Assembly (NCBI GenBank): GCA_009809945.1
Contig: WTPW01000031.1
Location: 408,797-472,796, forward strand
Length of the DNA: 64,000 bases
Reading direction: 5' to 3'
DNA from: Gigaspora margarita
Lineage: Eukaryota > Glomeromycota > Glomeromycetes > Diversisporales > Gigasporaceae
A program made the position numbers and the translations under genes. The notes beneath the pieces are model-generated. The model was not told where the DNA came from and made no database searches. It was given only the letters and a program-made list of their open reading frames with translations. Of this stretch, positions 32,401-44,402 are shown piece after piece; within the stretch, counting starts at the first letter, position 1, and the number at the start of each line of letters is the position of its first letter.

Positions 32401-32870
32401 GGACTAGATTGCATACATTATAGAAACTTTTATATAATAATATTATTGTTATACCACAAATCTAGAGAACCAGAAAAACAAAAATCTATTTAACAAGCCC
32501 TGAGTAAAGAAGTAGTGAAGATCTCTAAAAGTACTACTAGAAGAAAGATTAGTGCTAGAATTAAATGAATTTTATAATGATATAGTATGTAAATTTAATT
32601 AGAACAAGAAATAGGATTTGATTAGGGCTAGTAGAGTATATATTGAAACTGTACCTAGAGCTTTAGTGAAAGAGTAGGCCTAAGCTTAGATAAATTATAT
32701 TAATATATTTGGTAGTACAAAAATTTAAAAATTAGAGACTTTAATATAGAACTCATTTGTGGGTTCTAGTTACATAATTAGCAAATAATCTTTAGACAAA
32801 GCCTTTAAATAGACAATGACTAAAGTTGTATATATAATTAATTGTAGTCTCATTGATATACAAATATAAT
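32400..32870 (+). mobile_element. Degenerate SINE family 1 body
   Basis: The tail ACTAAAGTTGTATATATAAT and TTGTAGTCTCAT at 32818-32855 matches AAAAGTTGTACATGTGACTAGTTGTACTCTCAT in the 25915-27924 copy. Scattered further matches upstream (CCTGAGTAAAGAAGTAGTG). No promoter boxes survive. Confidence 0.4.
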
Positions 32871-33050
32871 ACCCTCTTTCAGTAATTATTGGTTTATAAT
32901 ATAAAAAAATAAAAATCTACTAAATACAATTGTTACTTTTTAATAAAAAAAAAGTTTATAATAATTATATATATATTTTTTAGAAATTTTATATGTAAAA
33001 AATTTTCATATGATATATTGTATAACTGTTATATAATAAATTATTCAAAA

Positions 33051-33830
33051 AGAGGTGTAGCAACATAGTGAAGTTGGGTTGTTATCACCTTTTTAAGTGA
33101 TAAGTGCAGAGTTCGAATCCCACTAGAGACAGTTTTAAAAATTGTATCTGTGTCATGGTAACTGATCTGTGCTTCAACTAATTGGATCTTTGATCTGTAA
33201 CCCAGATAACACCAAGTTATTGAGAGATGACTGACTTGTATAATATTACACAAGGAAAAAGGAAGCATGCAAATCCTGAGAATTAGCAGAATAGAACCCG
33301 TTTGGCAAGACCCAAGTAAAGAAGTACCCGACTTTTGACAGTGCCAGGAAAAAGAATCTTGGATAGTGACTGACCAGAAACAAACTAACGACAAAAGGGT
33401 TGGAGAACCCTACCAACCAGACCGCCAGAGTCGCATCAAAGGAAAAGAACATGTGTTTTAGAAGCATGTACCAAGGAGAGGAAAACTGTATGGCATCCTA
33501 ATGCTAGGCTAACCAACCCTTCTGGGTCTTTGAATTGGGAGTAGGGATGCGACTAGGAAAAAGGATTCAGAAAAGTAACTGATCGGGTACTAGGGTCGAA
33601 GGAACTTCACAAAGACAAGAAGAATAAATGGTAGTAGTTTAAGGATAACCCCTGACTGCAAGTGGTCTGCCTTGGTAGATACGTAAATTACCGAAGTGTA
33701 GATATTACCTGTGTGACAGGAACTGCTCTACTAGATCTCTTACTAAGAATAAAGTAGTCCTAAGAGAGGTAGAAAAGAATCTGGATCGTGTTTTGGTAAT
33801 ACCTAGGGATTAGTAAAATTACGAGGGAAC
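33051..33830 (+). mobile_element. SINE family 1, 3'-truncated or diverged tail
   Basis: Box A TAGCAACATAGTGAAGTTGG (33058) and box B AGAGTTCGAATCCC (33107) are well kept. The body matches 25915-27924 through CCTGACTGCAAGTGGTCTGC (about 33650) to CAGGAACTGCTCTAC. There is no poly(A); instead the copy runs into GGTAATACCTAGGGATTAG, also seen in complement at 54695-54725. Minus-strand reading frames here are shadows. Confidence 0.75.
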
Positions 33831-34440
33831 AACTTATATGATATATATAGCTAATAAAATGTCTTGCATAATTTTGTATAACAATCAAATAGCTTTATAA
33901 TAAAACAATTCACAATACTATACTAACGAGTCTTTTAGCAATAATGACCAAACACTAATTCGACATATGTTATTGCTATATTTTATTAATGCTAGTTGGT
34001 AGGTTTATATAGAGGTTGCATACATATTTGTATTCACAGGGACAAAATTTACTTCTTTAAAAATAATTAAAATTGTTAAATGCAATTTTATTACTAACTA
34101 TATATTAAATTTACTTTCGGGACGACCCTGAATATTGTAGTGACTACTGTCAGCCTCTCAACTGCGAGCGGCTTTAATTTGCACCTCCTTACACTCTTAA
34201 TACTTAACAAACTACAATATGTGCACAATATTAAAGGTAACTTATATAATAATTAATTTGATATAAAAAAAATTCAAAATTTTAATATATTAGTTTTTTA
34301 TATAAATATAGCAAGCAGAATTAATTGAGCATATATGTACACAAAATAATTTATAGTTATATAAGTAGGTCGATTGTATAGACTATGAAACAAATTTTAT
34401 TTTAATTTATATTATAAAAAAAAATTTTTAAAAAGCTTTT
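33831..34440. other. A+T-rich, one less A+T-rich island
   Basis: Mostly A+T-rich. 34118-34200 (GGGACGACCCTGAATATTG, CTGCGAGCGGCTTTAATTTG) stands out by G+C but does not fold as a tRNA and has no reading frame. Unidentified. Confidence 0.4.
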
Positions 34441-34459
34441 ATAATTTAAAATAAGATAG

Positions 34460-34478
34460 CTGCGCAATGTAGTTGCGC
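34460..34478 (-). other. GCGCAA hairpin, candidate Helitron 3' signal
   Basis: GCGCAA-TGTAG-TTGCGC forms a short G+C stem in A+T-rich DNA. Helitrons carry such a hairpin about 10 bp before a CTRR end. On the minus strand it is followed by AGCTATCTTA, which lacks a clean CTRR, so this is tentative. Confidence 0.35.
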
Positions 34479-35114
34479 TAAAACCAGAAACGAAATATAG
34501 TACTATTATTTAAATCTAAATTTATTTTAGTAAATAAGTATAAAGAATGTTTATAAATATAAATATTTAAATTAGGTTATTCTAACTTTATTTACTATTT
34601 ATAATTTGCTTTAGATTATGAATAATAAGTATTAAGCTACTTAGTTTTGTAATATTTATTATTTATATGTATAAATTTGTATATAGGTATTATAATATAA
34701 TTATTAAAATAATATCAAATATTATAAATATTTAATACTTAATTTTATTATATTTAGATTATTTGCATTGATTTAGTGTATTAATTTAAGTATTTAAATA
34801 AGCTATTGATTTTATAAATATTAAAAAAATTATATTCAATTATCATATAAATAAAAAATTAATTTAATAAATAATTGTTTGTACAATTTTTGTTGAAGAA
34901 TTTTTTTTACCACTTAGATAGTACAGTAATCTTTTTAAATATGAACTACTGCAAAACTTCTTTTAACAATTTTGTAATATGAGTGAATAATTATTTTAAT
35001 CATAATTATTATTATATATTTTAGTTATATAAAAATGATTTTTACAATATAATTTATTTATTGTCTAGAGTAAGGCAAAAAATATTTATTTTTTAATTAA
35101 TAGAAAATTTTTGA

Positions 35115-35385
35115 TTGTCTGTTTGCCTATATTATTTGTTTGTACTATATGATTTACCCAATTGTATTACCATGTGATCATATATAATAGAGCTCAGATT
35201 TGAATTTTGTATATTTGTTTACTTATATGATTTGTACTATATGATTTATCCAATTGCATTGCTATGTAAATATACAGAATAGAGCTCATATTTTAATTAT
35301 GTATATTTGTTTATTATGTAAATTGTATTATATAATCTATTTAATTGTAATACTATATAAATATAAATTCAATTTTGGATATATA
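35115..35385 (+). repeat. 92-bp tandem repeat, about 2.8 units
   Basis: TGTACTATATGATTTA recurs at 35141, 35233 and, diverged, 35324; each unit has CAATTG(T/C)ATT and AATAGAGCTCA. Short reading frames here follow from the repeat. The rest of 34480-36045 is A+T-rich with no gene. Confidence 0.75.
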
Positions 35386-36045
35386 ATAGTTTTTATTAAT
35401 TTAGTTTATTATGTATTTTTGAGTAGATTAGTAAATGAATTATAAAGAAAAAATTTTTAAACAAATAATAATTATAAATTATAATAAATATATTTATATT
35501 TAACAAATATAAAAATTCATGAGTATATGAATATAGTATTTAAAAATAATAATATTAGGTTCAAAACTAAAGTAATTATATTAAAAGTTAGACAGTTAAT
35601 AGTATTAATATTGTATGTAAAAATATTTAGTATATTAATTTATTTTTTTAATTTTAAAATTTAAATTTAATTATAGTTATTAATATTAAATATAAATTTT
35701 AATAATATATAAAATATTAAGTATTAAATTTATAAATAATTATTTTTTAATTAAAAGATGTAATAAAATAATCAATATTAAATATTTAAATATTTATAAT
35801 TTATTTTTAAAAAAAATAATATTATATATATATTGTGAATTTAATAATATAAAAAATGATTTGTGAACAATTTATAAAATAAAATAAATAAATATTTTAA
35901 TAAAAAATATTTAACAAATAATTAAATAATTGTATTTTAAAACTAAAATTTAGTAAAAATATTCTAATACATAATAATAAAAATTTAATAAAAGTAAAAA
36001 TTATTGATGATTTAAAAAAAATTATAAAAAATAAAAAAATAAGGT

Positions 36046-38583
36046 TTAAACACATGGCCATTCTTTTAGTTGCATAGTTTGTTTTGCACATTCTTCAAGA
36101 TGATTAAATTCTTTACGAAGTGCAGGAGACAGTTGCATATTCAATATTGATTCATTAAATGGTCGTAAAAATAGTAAATTATCTAATTTTTGTACACGTG
36201 ATAGCATTACATATATACTATTACTTGTATTACTTCCTTTAAGATCAATTATTACTTTTTGAAAAGTTTGACCTTGACATTTAAAATCAGTGAGTGCAAA
36301 TGCAGGAGTTAAAGGAAGTTGATATCGTTGAAATTTTCTTTGAATTTTTGAACCATCATGTCTCCAAATAGTGCGTACACAGCTACGTTTAATAGGATAA
36401 ATAGGTACATGGTTGGGCAAAAGATTTTGATAAGAACCAGGAGCTTTACTAATTATCTCAATAATAACATATTTTGGAGGACTTTTTAGTACTACCATTT
36501 TATCATGAGATGATGAAAAATCAATAGAATCTTTATCATAAATAATTTGTTTAAGAATTCCCTGAGTACCATTTGCCAAATTATCATTTGCACAAATATT
36601 AACTGTTATTACAATTTTCATACCAACTGATAATGGTAAAATACCACATAAGGCATTTTCTTTTGTATCTGGGGTAGATAAAAATTTAAGACGGTTGCTT
36701 CCAGTAAGAATATTTCGGTTATATGAATCTTGTGCACAAGAATATACAAGAAAGTTATTGTGATAATATGCATGCTCTTTTGTTGCTTCAAAGTTAAGCT
36801 GAACACAGAGATCATTTCTAGTTACAAGAAAAGTAGCATCCCTCCACTCTTGAGATTTAATCTGATCATTACCAAGAATTTTAGTGCTTAAAGTGGATAT
36901 TTGATTATTTGTAAGCTTTTCTTCACGCATATTTTTAAGAATACAAGCATAATTAAGGTCATTTTGTTGACACATTTGTTTTTTTAAAATTATAACATGT
37001 CTAATATTTAACCAAAGACTTCTTCCTGTAATATTAATAACAGAGCTAGTATTAACTGACAAAGATTTTTGTTTTATGTATTTTGATAAAATTTGATTTT
37101 CAGATATAGATTGAGAACTAAGTTGATTAGAGGTACGAGTAAATTTGTCTGGTACATATAAAGCAGAATCTAAAACTGGTGGTAATTGCATAAAATCACC
37201 AGCAAACAAAATATTTATTCCAGCGAAAGAAGTATGATCATCTATTGCTTTTACTTTTTTTATAAAAGTATGTAGCCGAGCAAGAAGCTTTTGACCAACC
37301 ATAGATATCTCATCTATAATAAGATATTCTATTTGAGTCCAATATTCCTGAAGTTGCTGTAATGTTTCTTCAGATAAGTTGTTATTATCTTTTAAGTATT
37401 CTCCAAAACCAAATCCACATACAGAATGCAAAGTATTTCCTGCAATTTTTGCAGCAGCACTTCCAGTCGGAGCTAGAACAAGAAGAGTATTTCGTTGGGA
37501 ACAATATTCAAAATAAGCACAAATAGCATCAATAACTTTAGATTTGCCTGTACCACCTGCACCAGTAAGAAATAATAGCATTTGAGCTGGTTTATTTTTA
37601 CTTAATAGATAGTTTCTTTGACGATGATCACAAACAAGAAAATAAGCTTTTTTTTGTTCATTAGTTAAATCAGATGCAAAATATTCTAAAGGGTCTTCAT
37701 ATTCATTTGTAACTATATTTAGAGGATTATTATGATAATTATTGTTTGAAAAATTAATATAGGCATTTAAAGAAGCATTGTCTTTTGCATTGTTATCACT
37801 AGAATTTTTCCAGAATGTTTTTCGAGAGATAAGTATTTCCTGCCAAATTTTTAAAAGTTCATTATCATAAATATCACTTTGACGTATATCTTGTAAATTA
37901 TTATTAATATTAAATTTTGTAGAATATAAACTTAATGATAATACTGAATTTTTTATATTAAATCTTCCTCTGATTTGTAAAAATTTCATAGCATCATCAA
38001 CCATTTTTATATTTTTTAAACCAAGTCTAATAACCTTTGCAGGATCAAAGTTAAAAAAGTTCTTGTCAAAAAGATTATTTGCAATTAAATCATCATCATC
38101 TGAAATATATGGTTCATTATCAGCATCATATCCAGGAACAGAACGTTCAATTCGACAAGCTTTTGCAAAAACATGATCTTTTGTTGCATTATGTCGTAAT
38201 TCTCGATCAAGGGCAGTTTCTTCTGAACAACGATGCAGCAATTCTATATTAGAAATTACAGATTTCAAATGAGATGATAAAGAAGAACTATTTAAAAAAG
38301 ATTGACAAGCTTCATTCCATGTATCATAATTTTCTCGCAAGTCTATAACACTTTCCCATGGTTTAAATAACATAAGAATACATAGTGCATAACGTTCAAT
38401 ATTTTCTATATCATCTTTTTTTGGTAAACTTTTACCACCAAATATAACTATTCTATCAGATCCTTTATCTCTAAGTCTTTGAATATGTGATTTACTTTGA
38501 GGATGAACATTTTTAGAATCATAATTATCATTTACAAAATCACTACCATGAAAAAAATAGCGATCATTTCTTTCTCTCAAACA
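36046..38583 (-). CDS. Helitron helicase (Pif1/RecD-like), 844 codons open
   Basis: SF1B DNA helicase that unwinds DNA during Helitron rolling-circle transposition. Walker A L-T-G-A-G-G-T-G-K-S (about residue 335), motif Ia L-A-P-T-G-S-A-A, Walker B I-I-D-E-I-S-M-V-G, motif III A-G-D-F-M-Q-L-P-P, and near the C-terminus F-K-C-Q-G-Q-T-F and V-M-L-S-R-V-Q, all in canonical order. There is no real start codon at the 5' edge: a single TAA (Gly-stop-Cys, about 38583) separates this frame from Rep upstream in the same frame, so it was one protein. TAA stop at 36048-36046. The domain itself looks intact, hence a recent copy or some constraint. Confidence 0.85.
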   Translation of the reverse strand, partial: CLRERNDRYFFHGSDFVNDNYDSKNVHPQSKSHIQRLRDKGSDRIVIFGGKSLPKKDDIENIERYALCILMLFKPWESVIDLRENYDTWNEACQSFLNSSSLSSHLKSVISNIELLHRCSEETALDRELRHNATKDHVFAKACRIERSVPGYDADNEPYISDDDDLIANNLFDKNFFNFDPAKVIRLGLKNIKMVDDAMKFLQIRGRFNIKNSVLSLSLYSTKFNINNNLQDIRQSDIYDNELLKIWQEILISRKTFWKNSSDNNAKDNASLNAYINFSNNNYHNNPLNIVTNEYEDPLEYFASDLTNEQKKAYFLVCDHRQRNYLLSKNKPAQMLLFLTGAGGTGKSKVIDAICAYFEYCSQRNTLLVLAPTGSAAAKIAGNTLHSVCGFGFGEYLKDNNNLSEETLQQLQEYWTQIEYLIIDEISMVGQKLLARLHTFIKKVKAIDDHTSFAGINILFAGDFMQLPPVLDSALYVPDKFTRTSNQLSSQSISENQILSKYIKQKSLSVNTSSVINITGRSLWLNIRHVIILKKQMCQQNDLNYACILKNMREEKLTNNQISTLSTKILGNDQIKSQEWRDATFLVTRNDLCVQLNFEATKEHAYYHNNFLVYSCAQDSYNRNILTGSNRLKFLSTPDTKENALCGILPLSVGMKIVITVNICANDNLANGTQGILKQIIYDKDSIDFSSSHDKMVVLKSPPKYVIIEIISKAPGSYQNLLPNHVPIYPIKRSCVRTIWRHDGSKIQRKFQRYQLPLTPAFALTDFKCQGQTFQKVIIDLKGSNTSNSIYVMLSRVQKLDNLLFLRPFNESILNMQLSPALRKEFNHLEECAKQTMQLKEWPCV

Positions 38584-40165
38584 TTAACCTCTTAATCTTG
38601 AAAGTTCAAATGAATTAATTGGAATTTTTTGAATAGTAGCAGCATAGTCATATAAACACACATTATGTAGAGATGAACCTCTGAATTGGTAATCAATACG
38701 AAGGTTTGCAGTGGTTAACTTTCCTTTAAATGATGATATAAGAAATGATTCATCTGTTACATCTTGTTCATTATCACTATTATTAGTTGAGTCATCACTG
38801 AACTTATCAATATTTTCATTAATGTCCTGAATCTGCTTATTCCACTCTTTCATAAGGTAATTTTCAAAAGTTTTAAGATGTATTGTAGCAAACTTATTTG
38901 GTGTATAATGATCACATATTCCTAATGAATATGCTAAAACTTGTGGGCTTGTAAGTTCAGTTTGACCAGATATCTTATTAAGACATTTTGTTATAATTTT
39001 ACGAGATCTACTTACAATATCAATTGAAGTTTTATTAGATGGTTGTGTTAAAAAAGTTTCTAGAGTTGAAGCACAAATTAAAAAAGAGCTATGTGTGCTT
39101 AAATCCAATTTAGTAATATAGTCAGTTAAGTAATAAATATATGCTAAAAAAAGTTTTCTAGATGCAATAAATTTTATATCATTATTTCCTCTACAAGCAG
39201 CTGTTATATACGGATTATGATTGTTAATAAATGCATTAACTCGCTGGATAGCAATAATGCCTTGATCAGGAAAGATCATACCAGGAGGGCTAACAAGTTC
39301 TCTCAGAAAGTCAAATCTACAATGTTTTTGTAAGCCTCTATTATATTTTTTACATGATTTAGTACAATGATGATACAAAGTACGTTTTGCGATTGCAAGC
39401 AAATCCAAACGAAAATTTTCTTCAAAATTATTTGAATCAGGATTTGGAATAGGAAAAAAAGAAGGATGCATTCGCTTCTTTTCTATTGTCTTTGGAGATT
39501 TGTATTCTATATCAAGCATTTCATCTGTTAAATTTTCATTTTGTTTAAGTAGATAACTGATATCCTCTTTAACAATATCACTTATATATGCAAGTAAACG
39601 TTGTGAAAAAGCTTCATCATTTTTAAGTTTTTGGCGTAAATCAATTGGATTGAGTGAGCCATAAATCCATATAAGCAAATGACAATGAGGTATTCCACGA
39701 TCTTGATATTCAACAACCCTATAATAATTTTTAATATTACCAAAAACACCACCTTGAATTTTACTATATCCAACAATAGTATCTAAAATGCATTTAATTA
39801 TAATATCAAAATATTTAGCTACAGCTGAAGGATCAAGATGCGCAAGTCGAGCTCTTTCTGTAGCTGTTGAAAAATTTTTAGAAGATATATTTTCGATATC
39901 AATCTCATTTCCAGCATACATCATAACCATAGGACTATGTAGATCAGCAGGATTTATAGTAATAAATAAAGAAGGAGAGCCATCACGAATAATAATAGCT
40001 CGTATTTCATTACGCATACGAAAACGTGATTGGTAAGAGGCCATTAAAGAGGAGCCAGTTGCATTAATATTTCTGAGTAACTCAATAATTGCAGGATTTG
40101 TAATTGGAAGCTTATTTTGTTCTTGTTCAACAGCTAATTTTATATCATTAATATTAAGTGGATAT
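38584..40165 (-). pseudogene. Helitron Rep (HUH Y2 nuclease) domain
   Basis: The segment nicks and rejoins DNA to start rolling-circle transposition. The HUH motif G-I-P-H-C-H-L-L-I-W lies at about 39693-39664 on the minus strand. The tyrosine region Y-L-T-D-Y-I-T-K at about 39140-39117 gives two tyrosines four apart and a lysine. Further Helitron_like_N landmarks are F-I-T-I-N-P-A-D-L-H-S-P and D-L-R-Q-K-L. Frame open from 40044; upstream residues (E-L-L-R-N-I-N-A-T-G-S-S) continue to a frameshift near 40165 and the N-terminal part. It ends in TAA just before the helicase frame. Confidence 0.82.
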
Positions 40166-41867
40166 TAATTTTGCAGATTGTTCAAAATTTGTTTTTTTTG
40201 TTAAATTATATGTTTCAGTTGATACTTCTCATCGTTGTAAAACATTAAAAATAACAAAAGGGAATGATCTATGCTGTTTAAATTTTGGATCACGGTGTCG
40301 CATAAGATGTTTAGCATATTTTTTTAAAGTTACATGAATCAATCTACCTTCATGACCTCCAACACCATATGGAAAAAGAACAGGAAAACCTGCAGAAAAA
40401 AGATTAATATCTTCGTATTCATTAAAAGGTTTACAGCTATGTGGCATATATAATATATGAGATCTTGTATTAAAATTTTCTATTTTAGAATTATAATTAT
40501 TTTGTGATTGACTATTAGATTGGTTGTTTGAATGGTCTATAAGATTTTGAAAAGAGAGCAAAGTAAGCTCTTTCTTAGTAATTGGTACATTATCAACATG
40601 TATAATTCCGGATGGTCTAAGTTCACTTGTACTACCAATTGTATTGTTTGTTATGAAACTATCTAATTCATGATTACTGTTATCAAAAACATCATTATCA
40701 CTTTCACTATCTGATTCTTGCATATAACCTGTATAGTGCTCAACTTCTTGAGAATTAATATTAACTATAGTGGTTGTTAAAGTTAAAGATTCAGGAATTT
40801 CACCTTCAGGTAAAAGATTTAAAGCATTTTCATCAAGTACAAAGTTATCTTTGAATAATTTTTTATGTACAAATAACCATCTAAGTGCAGCTGTGATCTT
40901 ACTTTTTCTCACTTGAAGTACTTTTTTAAGTTGATTATCAGTAGGTATACCCTCTTCAATAAATACTACTTTTAAGTGTTCACAAAGTTTGTACATTGGT
41001 AATGGTAATACATTAACTAATGAGCTTGGATTTTGAGGTAATGTTACAACATGTCCTTTAAGTTTGTGGTGTGTATGTTTTCTCTTTGTTAATTGAATAA
41101 GATTCATACACAAATATCCAAGTGAAATAATTATTTGCTCTGGAATTGTTAAATCCTGAAGGCATAAGGGAGTAGGCCCAATCCACATATTATTGGCTAA
41201 TGATAATGGCGGAATTACATTTTTTTTTAAGCTGTTATAGCATTCAATACAAATACGTAGATCAAAAGGGTTATTATTTGGAGGATTGTTATAAATAAAA
41301 CCAGAACGATCAAGAAGAATATTAAATTTAATAGAATTAATATAAGGATGTTGATAATTAAAATTGATTTCAAATGATGGATCAATAAGATCAATAGGTG
41401 CTTTGAGTATAGAAAGATTGATATCTGATACAGAGATTCTTTTATAATTTTTATAATCATAAAGTCCAGAACAAACAGCACAGGGTAATTCTCATAGCTT
41501 GTTAAAATTGATTTTATCACGAAATTCAGCTATTGCATTTTTCTTTATTTCTGGATGAATTGGTTGAGGCCATGCTGCATACTGAATAAGAGCTTTTTCA
41601 AAATCTTGATTCATCTCAAGAATGCGTGAAGGAATAGCCAGATTTATTGCTAAAGAATTCAACATTAATTTTCTTTTTTTCTACTTTTTTTTTGGATTGT
41701 ATTATGTGATTGAACATAATCTTCATCTTGATAGTGATTAGCTTGATGCTTTTTTTGTTTATCAGATTCAGATTTTCTGAATAAGCTATTCTTATGCTTA
41801 ATAGCTTTTCGTTCACAATCTTTTATTTTTCTAGATTCACCTCGAGTTATAATGTTAACCATGACTA
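40166..41867 (-). pseudogene. Helitron protein N-terminal region (DUF6570-like, Cys-rich)
   Basis: Reading from 41862: a basic leader (about 65 residues, ending early at 41665), then a frame with L-P-C-A-V-C-S-G, C-I-E-C-Y and N-M-W-I-G-P-T-P-L-C-L-Q, followed by the open 319 codons at 41188-40229. Paired C-x2-C motifs and the L-x-x-L-T-I-P-E-Q block are typical of this N-terminal region in fungal Helitrons. Breaks: frameshift or stop near 41690, TGA near 41495 (before E-L-P-C), TGA at about 40229 (Q-R-stop-E-V-S), frameshift near 40165. An acidic S/D/E-rich stretch lies at about 40730-40680. The exact role of this region is unknown. Confidence 0.7.
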
Positions 41868-41917
41868 TAGAGATTTGAAATAATATAAATTAAATATAAT
41901 AAATATGTGATGTAATT

Positions 41918-42547
41918 TAGGCCATACAAATTTAATGAATTGGTTCTCATAACATAAAATTTTTGAAAGTGACCCGGCAACCCGGCTTTTAATTTTATTT
42001 TCAAAAAATTTTATATAAGGTAAGTGTGGGTATTGTGGCTAAGACAAAAGAATTTTTTAGCATAACTTGGAATCTATTGGTCCAAATTGAATGATTTTGG
42101 TACCATTCGATTCGGCTTGGCGAGACGAATCGAATGGTATCAAAATCGTTCAATTTGGATCACAGGATCATAGGATATTTACAAAAATATGTTACATGAA
42201 ATTGGATGTGTATATTGTGGGTATTGTGGCGAATTCTTAATAGCTCATGACTCACCGTTCCAAACTAAACGATTTTTATACCATTCGAATCATCTCATCG
42301 AGACGATTCGAACGGTATAAAAATTATTTAGTTTGGACTAACAGATCATGACTTATGATAGATTCGCCACAATACCCATATTCGCCACAATACCCACACT
42401 TACCTTATAAAAACCATATAAAATTTTTTATAAATTTTTTTAAAAACTCACCCGGATAGTAAGTATACTTGAAATTTTTTTTTAAAGTTTTGTAAACTTT
42501 AACCTGGCCGGGTTATGAGAACCAATTAATTAAGTTTGTATGGCCTT
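41918..42547. mobile_element. Foldback element with GTATTGTGGC hairpin modules
   Basis: Outer ends GGCCATACAAATTTAATGAA / complement of TTAATTAAGTTTGTATGGCC, then TTGGTTCTCATAAC and GACCCGGCAACCCGG / CCTGGCCGGGTTATGAG pair. Inside is a second inverted pair, ATAAGGTAAGTGTGGGTATT (42016) with its complement ending at about 42410, which encloses two hairpins (42080-42160, 42258-42338). Flanks TAATTTA / TTATTTA match 6 of 7, so the TSD is not secure. Non-coding. CCCGGCAACCCGG-like words also occur at 43189 and 44705. Confidence 0.7.
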
Positions 42548-42865
42548 ATTTAAAATCACAGTTTTTTTTTTTTTTATATCAAGAGTAACATTATGCCCTT
42601 TATAAAGACAAAATAATTAACCTTTATATTTTACAAAGTTAAAAGGAGTTTACTATAGAACGTTCTTTCTATAGATTAAAATAAAAAAAATTTTTTACCA
42701 TATCTTACGAATATCTATTAGAATCATAGAACAAGGTTTTTAATTTGAAAATAAATCGCTTTTCTTTCTATAACAATATTGTTGCTAACTAATGCGTTCC
42801 TTTTCTTTTTGTCTTAAATAAGCCTAGCATTAAAAAAATTTTATTAAATTTTTTATTTGTATTCG

Positions 42866-42978
42866 TCGATTGTTTATCGAAGATCATCCAAGCCTTAAAC
42901 GATCTATCGTTGATGCGCTTTTTCATCGCAAATTTTCTTTATTTGAAGGCTTGGATGATCTTCAATAAAACAATCGAC
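42866..42978. repeat. Large hairpin TCGTCGATTGTTTATCGAAG
   Basis: Arms of about 33 bp (42866-42898 and 42944-42978) pair with few mismatches around a loop of about 45 bp containing a smaller GATCTATCGTT element repeated at 42900 and 42988. The reading frame at 42910-43101 crosses it and is probably chance. Confidence 0.6.
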
Positions 42979-43523
42979 GAGTACAACGATCTATCGTTAA
43001 TTATCGCAAGGTTATATTCGAACATGGCCAATCATGAGCTGATTAGTAGATGTCGAAAAAATGGCGAATTGTTCAGGGACAGAACTAAGCCAGATGCATA
43101 GCTAGATAAGAGTAAAAGTTAAAACGGCAACTATACTATATTTATTTTTACTCAATACCGTAGTAGTCGATAACATAAAATAATTTTTTGACCCGGTAAC
43201 CCGGATTTTTTTTTTTAAAAAAAAAAATTTTTTTAAATTTTTATTTCATAAAATTTGACACCACGTACACACGTATAATCTGTGGAATGAAAGAAACCAA
43301 TAACGTTTTTGTTCAAAGCTGCTTTATTTTATTAGATGTAAATAAACTTTTAGCTCTTTGATTTCTAACAATTAGCAAATATTTGTTTCGAAATAAGTGA
43401 TCTATGAAGAATTTATAATCGTCAGTAATAATTACCGGTCACATATTCAACAATACAAGTATTTTTTTTTCCTGTAAAATGTCTTTTTTCTTTTTAATTT
43501 ATACTAACACCCTTTTCATCCAG

Positions 43524-44402
43524 GTAACGATTAATGGATTTCTGCTGCCTGGAACGTTTCAAACCTCCAAATACGTCTTCAACGACTTCTCTTTAACAGA
43601 CTATACAAAGCCAGTTTTTTTTGGGTATATTGTTTGATTATGATCATCTATCTATCATTACTTAATTACATGCCACAGTTGGATAACTGAATAAACATCT
43701 TATTTTGATTACATATGCAGATGATATACGGTTGTTCTAGTATGGATAGTATTACAATATTTGGAGACGTTGCAGTTCTTAATACAACATATTGGGATTG
43801 GGCTGCACCTCCTACCACTAACACGCCTATGCATCGATGAAGTTTGCCAGATGGCTAGTGTAAATTTATTAACCAGGTAACTCAATCGTATGTTTTAAAA
43901 CATATTGTTAACTTACACAGAGTAGTATAATATAGGGTGTAAAGCATCTATTCAAAATTCGCACTAGAAGCTGGACTCAAGGCAACACGTAGTTTAAAAA
44001 ACATAGTCTTGACTCGAGTTAACTCGAGACATGTTTTTAAGCTATGAGTTGACTTGAGTCCAGTCTCTAACCCATACTATATTGATCCGCATCAAATGAC
44101 TTAGTTATTACGTTAGAAATTATAATAGATTAGTATGGCGTGGTTTTAAAACAGATATCTTACACCCATAACATACGATCCTGTACATTAATGCCATATT
44201 AATTTGCCGTAATCTCATTAATCTTTTATATTCTGATTATATAGGTCTGTTGGGCTTGTATAAATCAATTGCCAAGAAAGCTTTCGATCTGGAAGATACT
44301 CGTAGAATGTATGGCAGTTGGTGTTACAAAAACGGATCGAAGTTAAAAAGGATGAGCACAAGGTTTTTGAATATTATCAGATACGGGCCATGTATCATGT
44401 AA
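43524..44402 (+). pseudogene. Possible decayed multi-exon gene, kelch-like second piece
   Basis: Three open stretches lie in line: 43524-43637 after CAG (V-T-I-N-G-F-L-L-P-G), 43721-43840 after TATGCAG (I-Y-G-C-S-S-M-D then F-G-D-V-A-V-L-N-T and W-D-W-A-A-P-P), and 44235-44402 after ATATAG (Y-K-S-I-A-K-K-A-F-D-L). Each begins near a plausible splice acceptor and ends at a stop. The second resembles one kelch blade (I-Y-G-G, then D-x-x-V-L-N, then W). Frames are not linked by clear donors, so this may be a pseudogene or chance; the kelch reading is tentative. Confidence 0.3.

Larger units (their letters stand above)
34450..41900 (-). mobile_element. Helitron, decayed autonomous copy
   Basis: A minus-strand series of Cys-rich N-terminal region, HUH/Y2 Rep and Pif1-like helicase is the hallmark of a Helitron. 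The 5' end lies near or beyond 41900, where a foldback element (41918-42547) abuts. A candidate 3' hairpin is at 34460-34478, reached after an A+T-rich tail with a 92-bp tandem repeat. TC and CTRR termini are not certain, so the limits are approximate. Inactive because of stops and frameshifts. Confidence 0.7.

Noticed and set aside
33041..33467. Minus-strand protein genes of 117 and 73 codons
   Set aside because: They are antisense to a tRNA-derived SINE and share no protein features.
34118..34200. 5S rRNA or small RNA gene
   Set aside because: Locally higher G+C but no internal promoter or fold I can recognise.
42910..43101. 63-codon gene
   Set aside because: It begins inside a large hairpin and has no homology-like features; chance is more likely.
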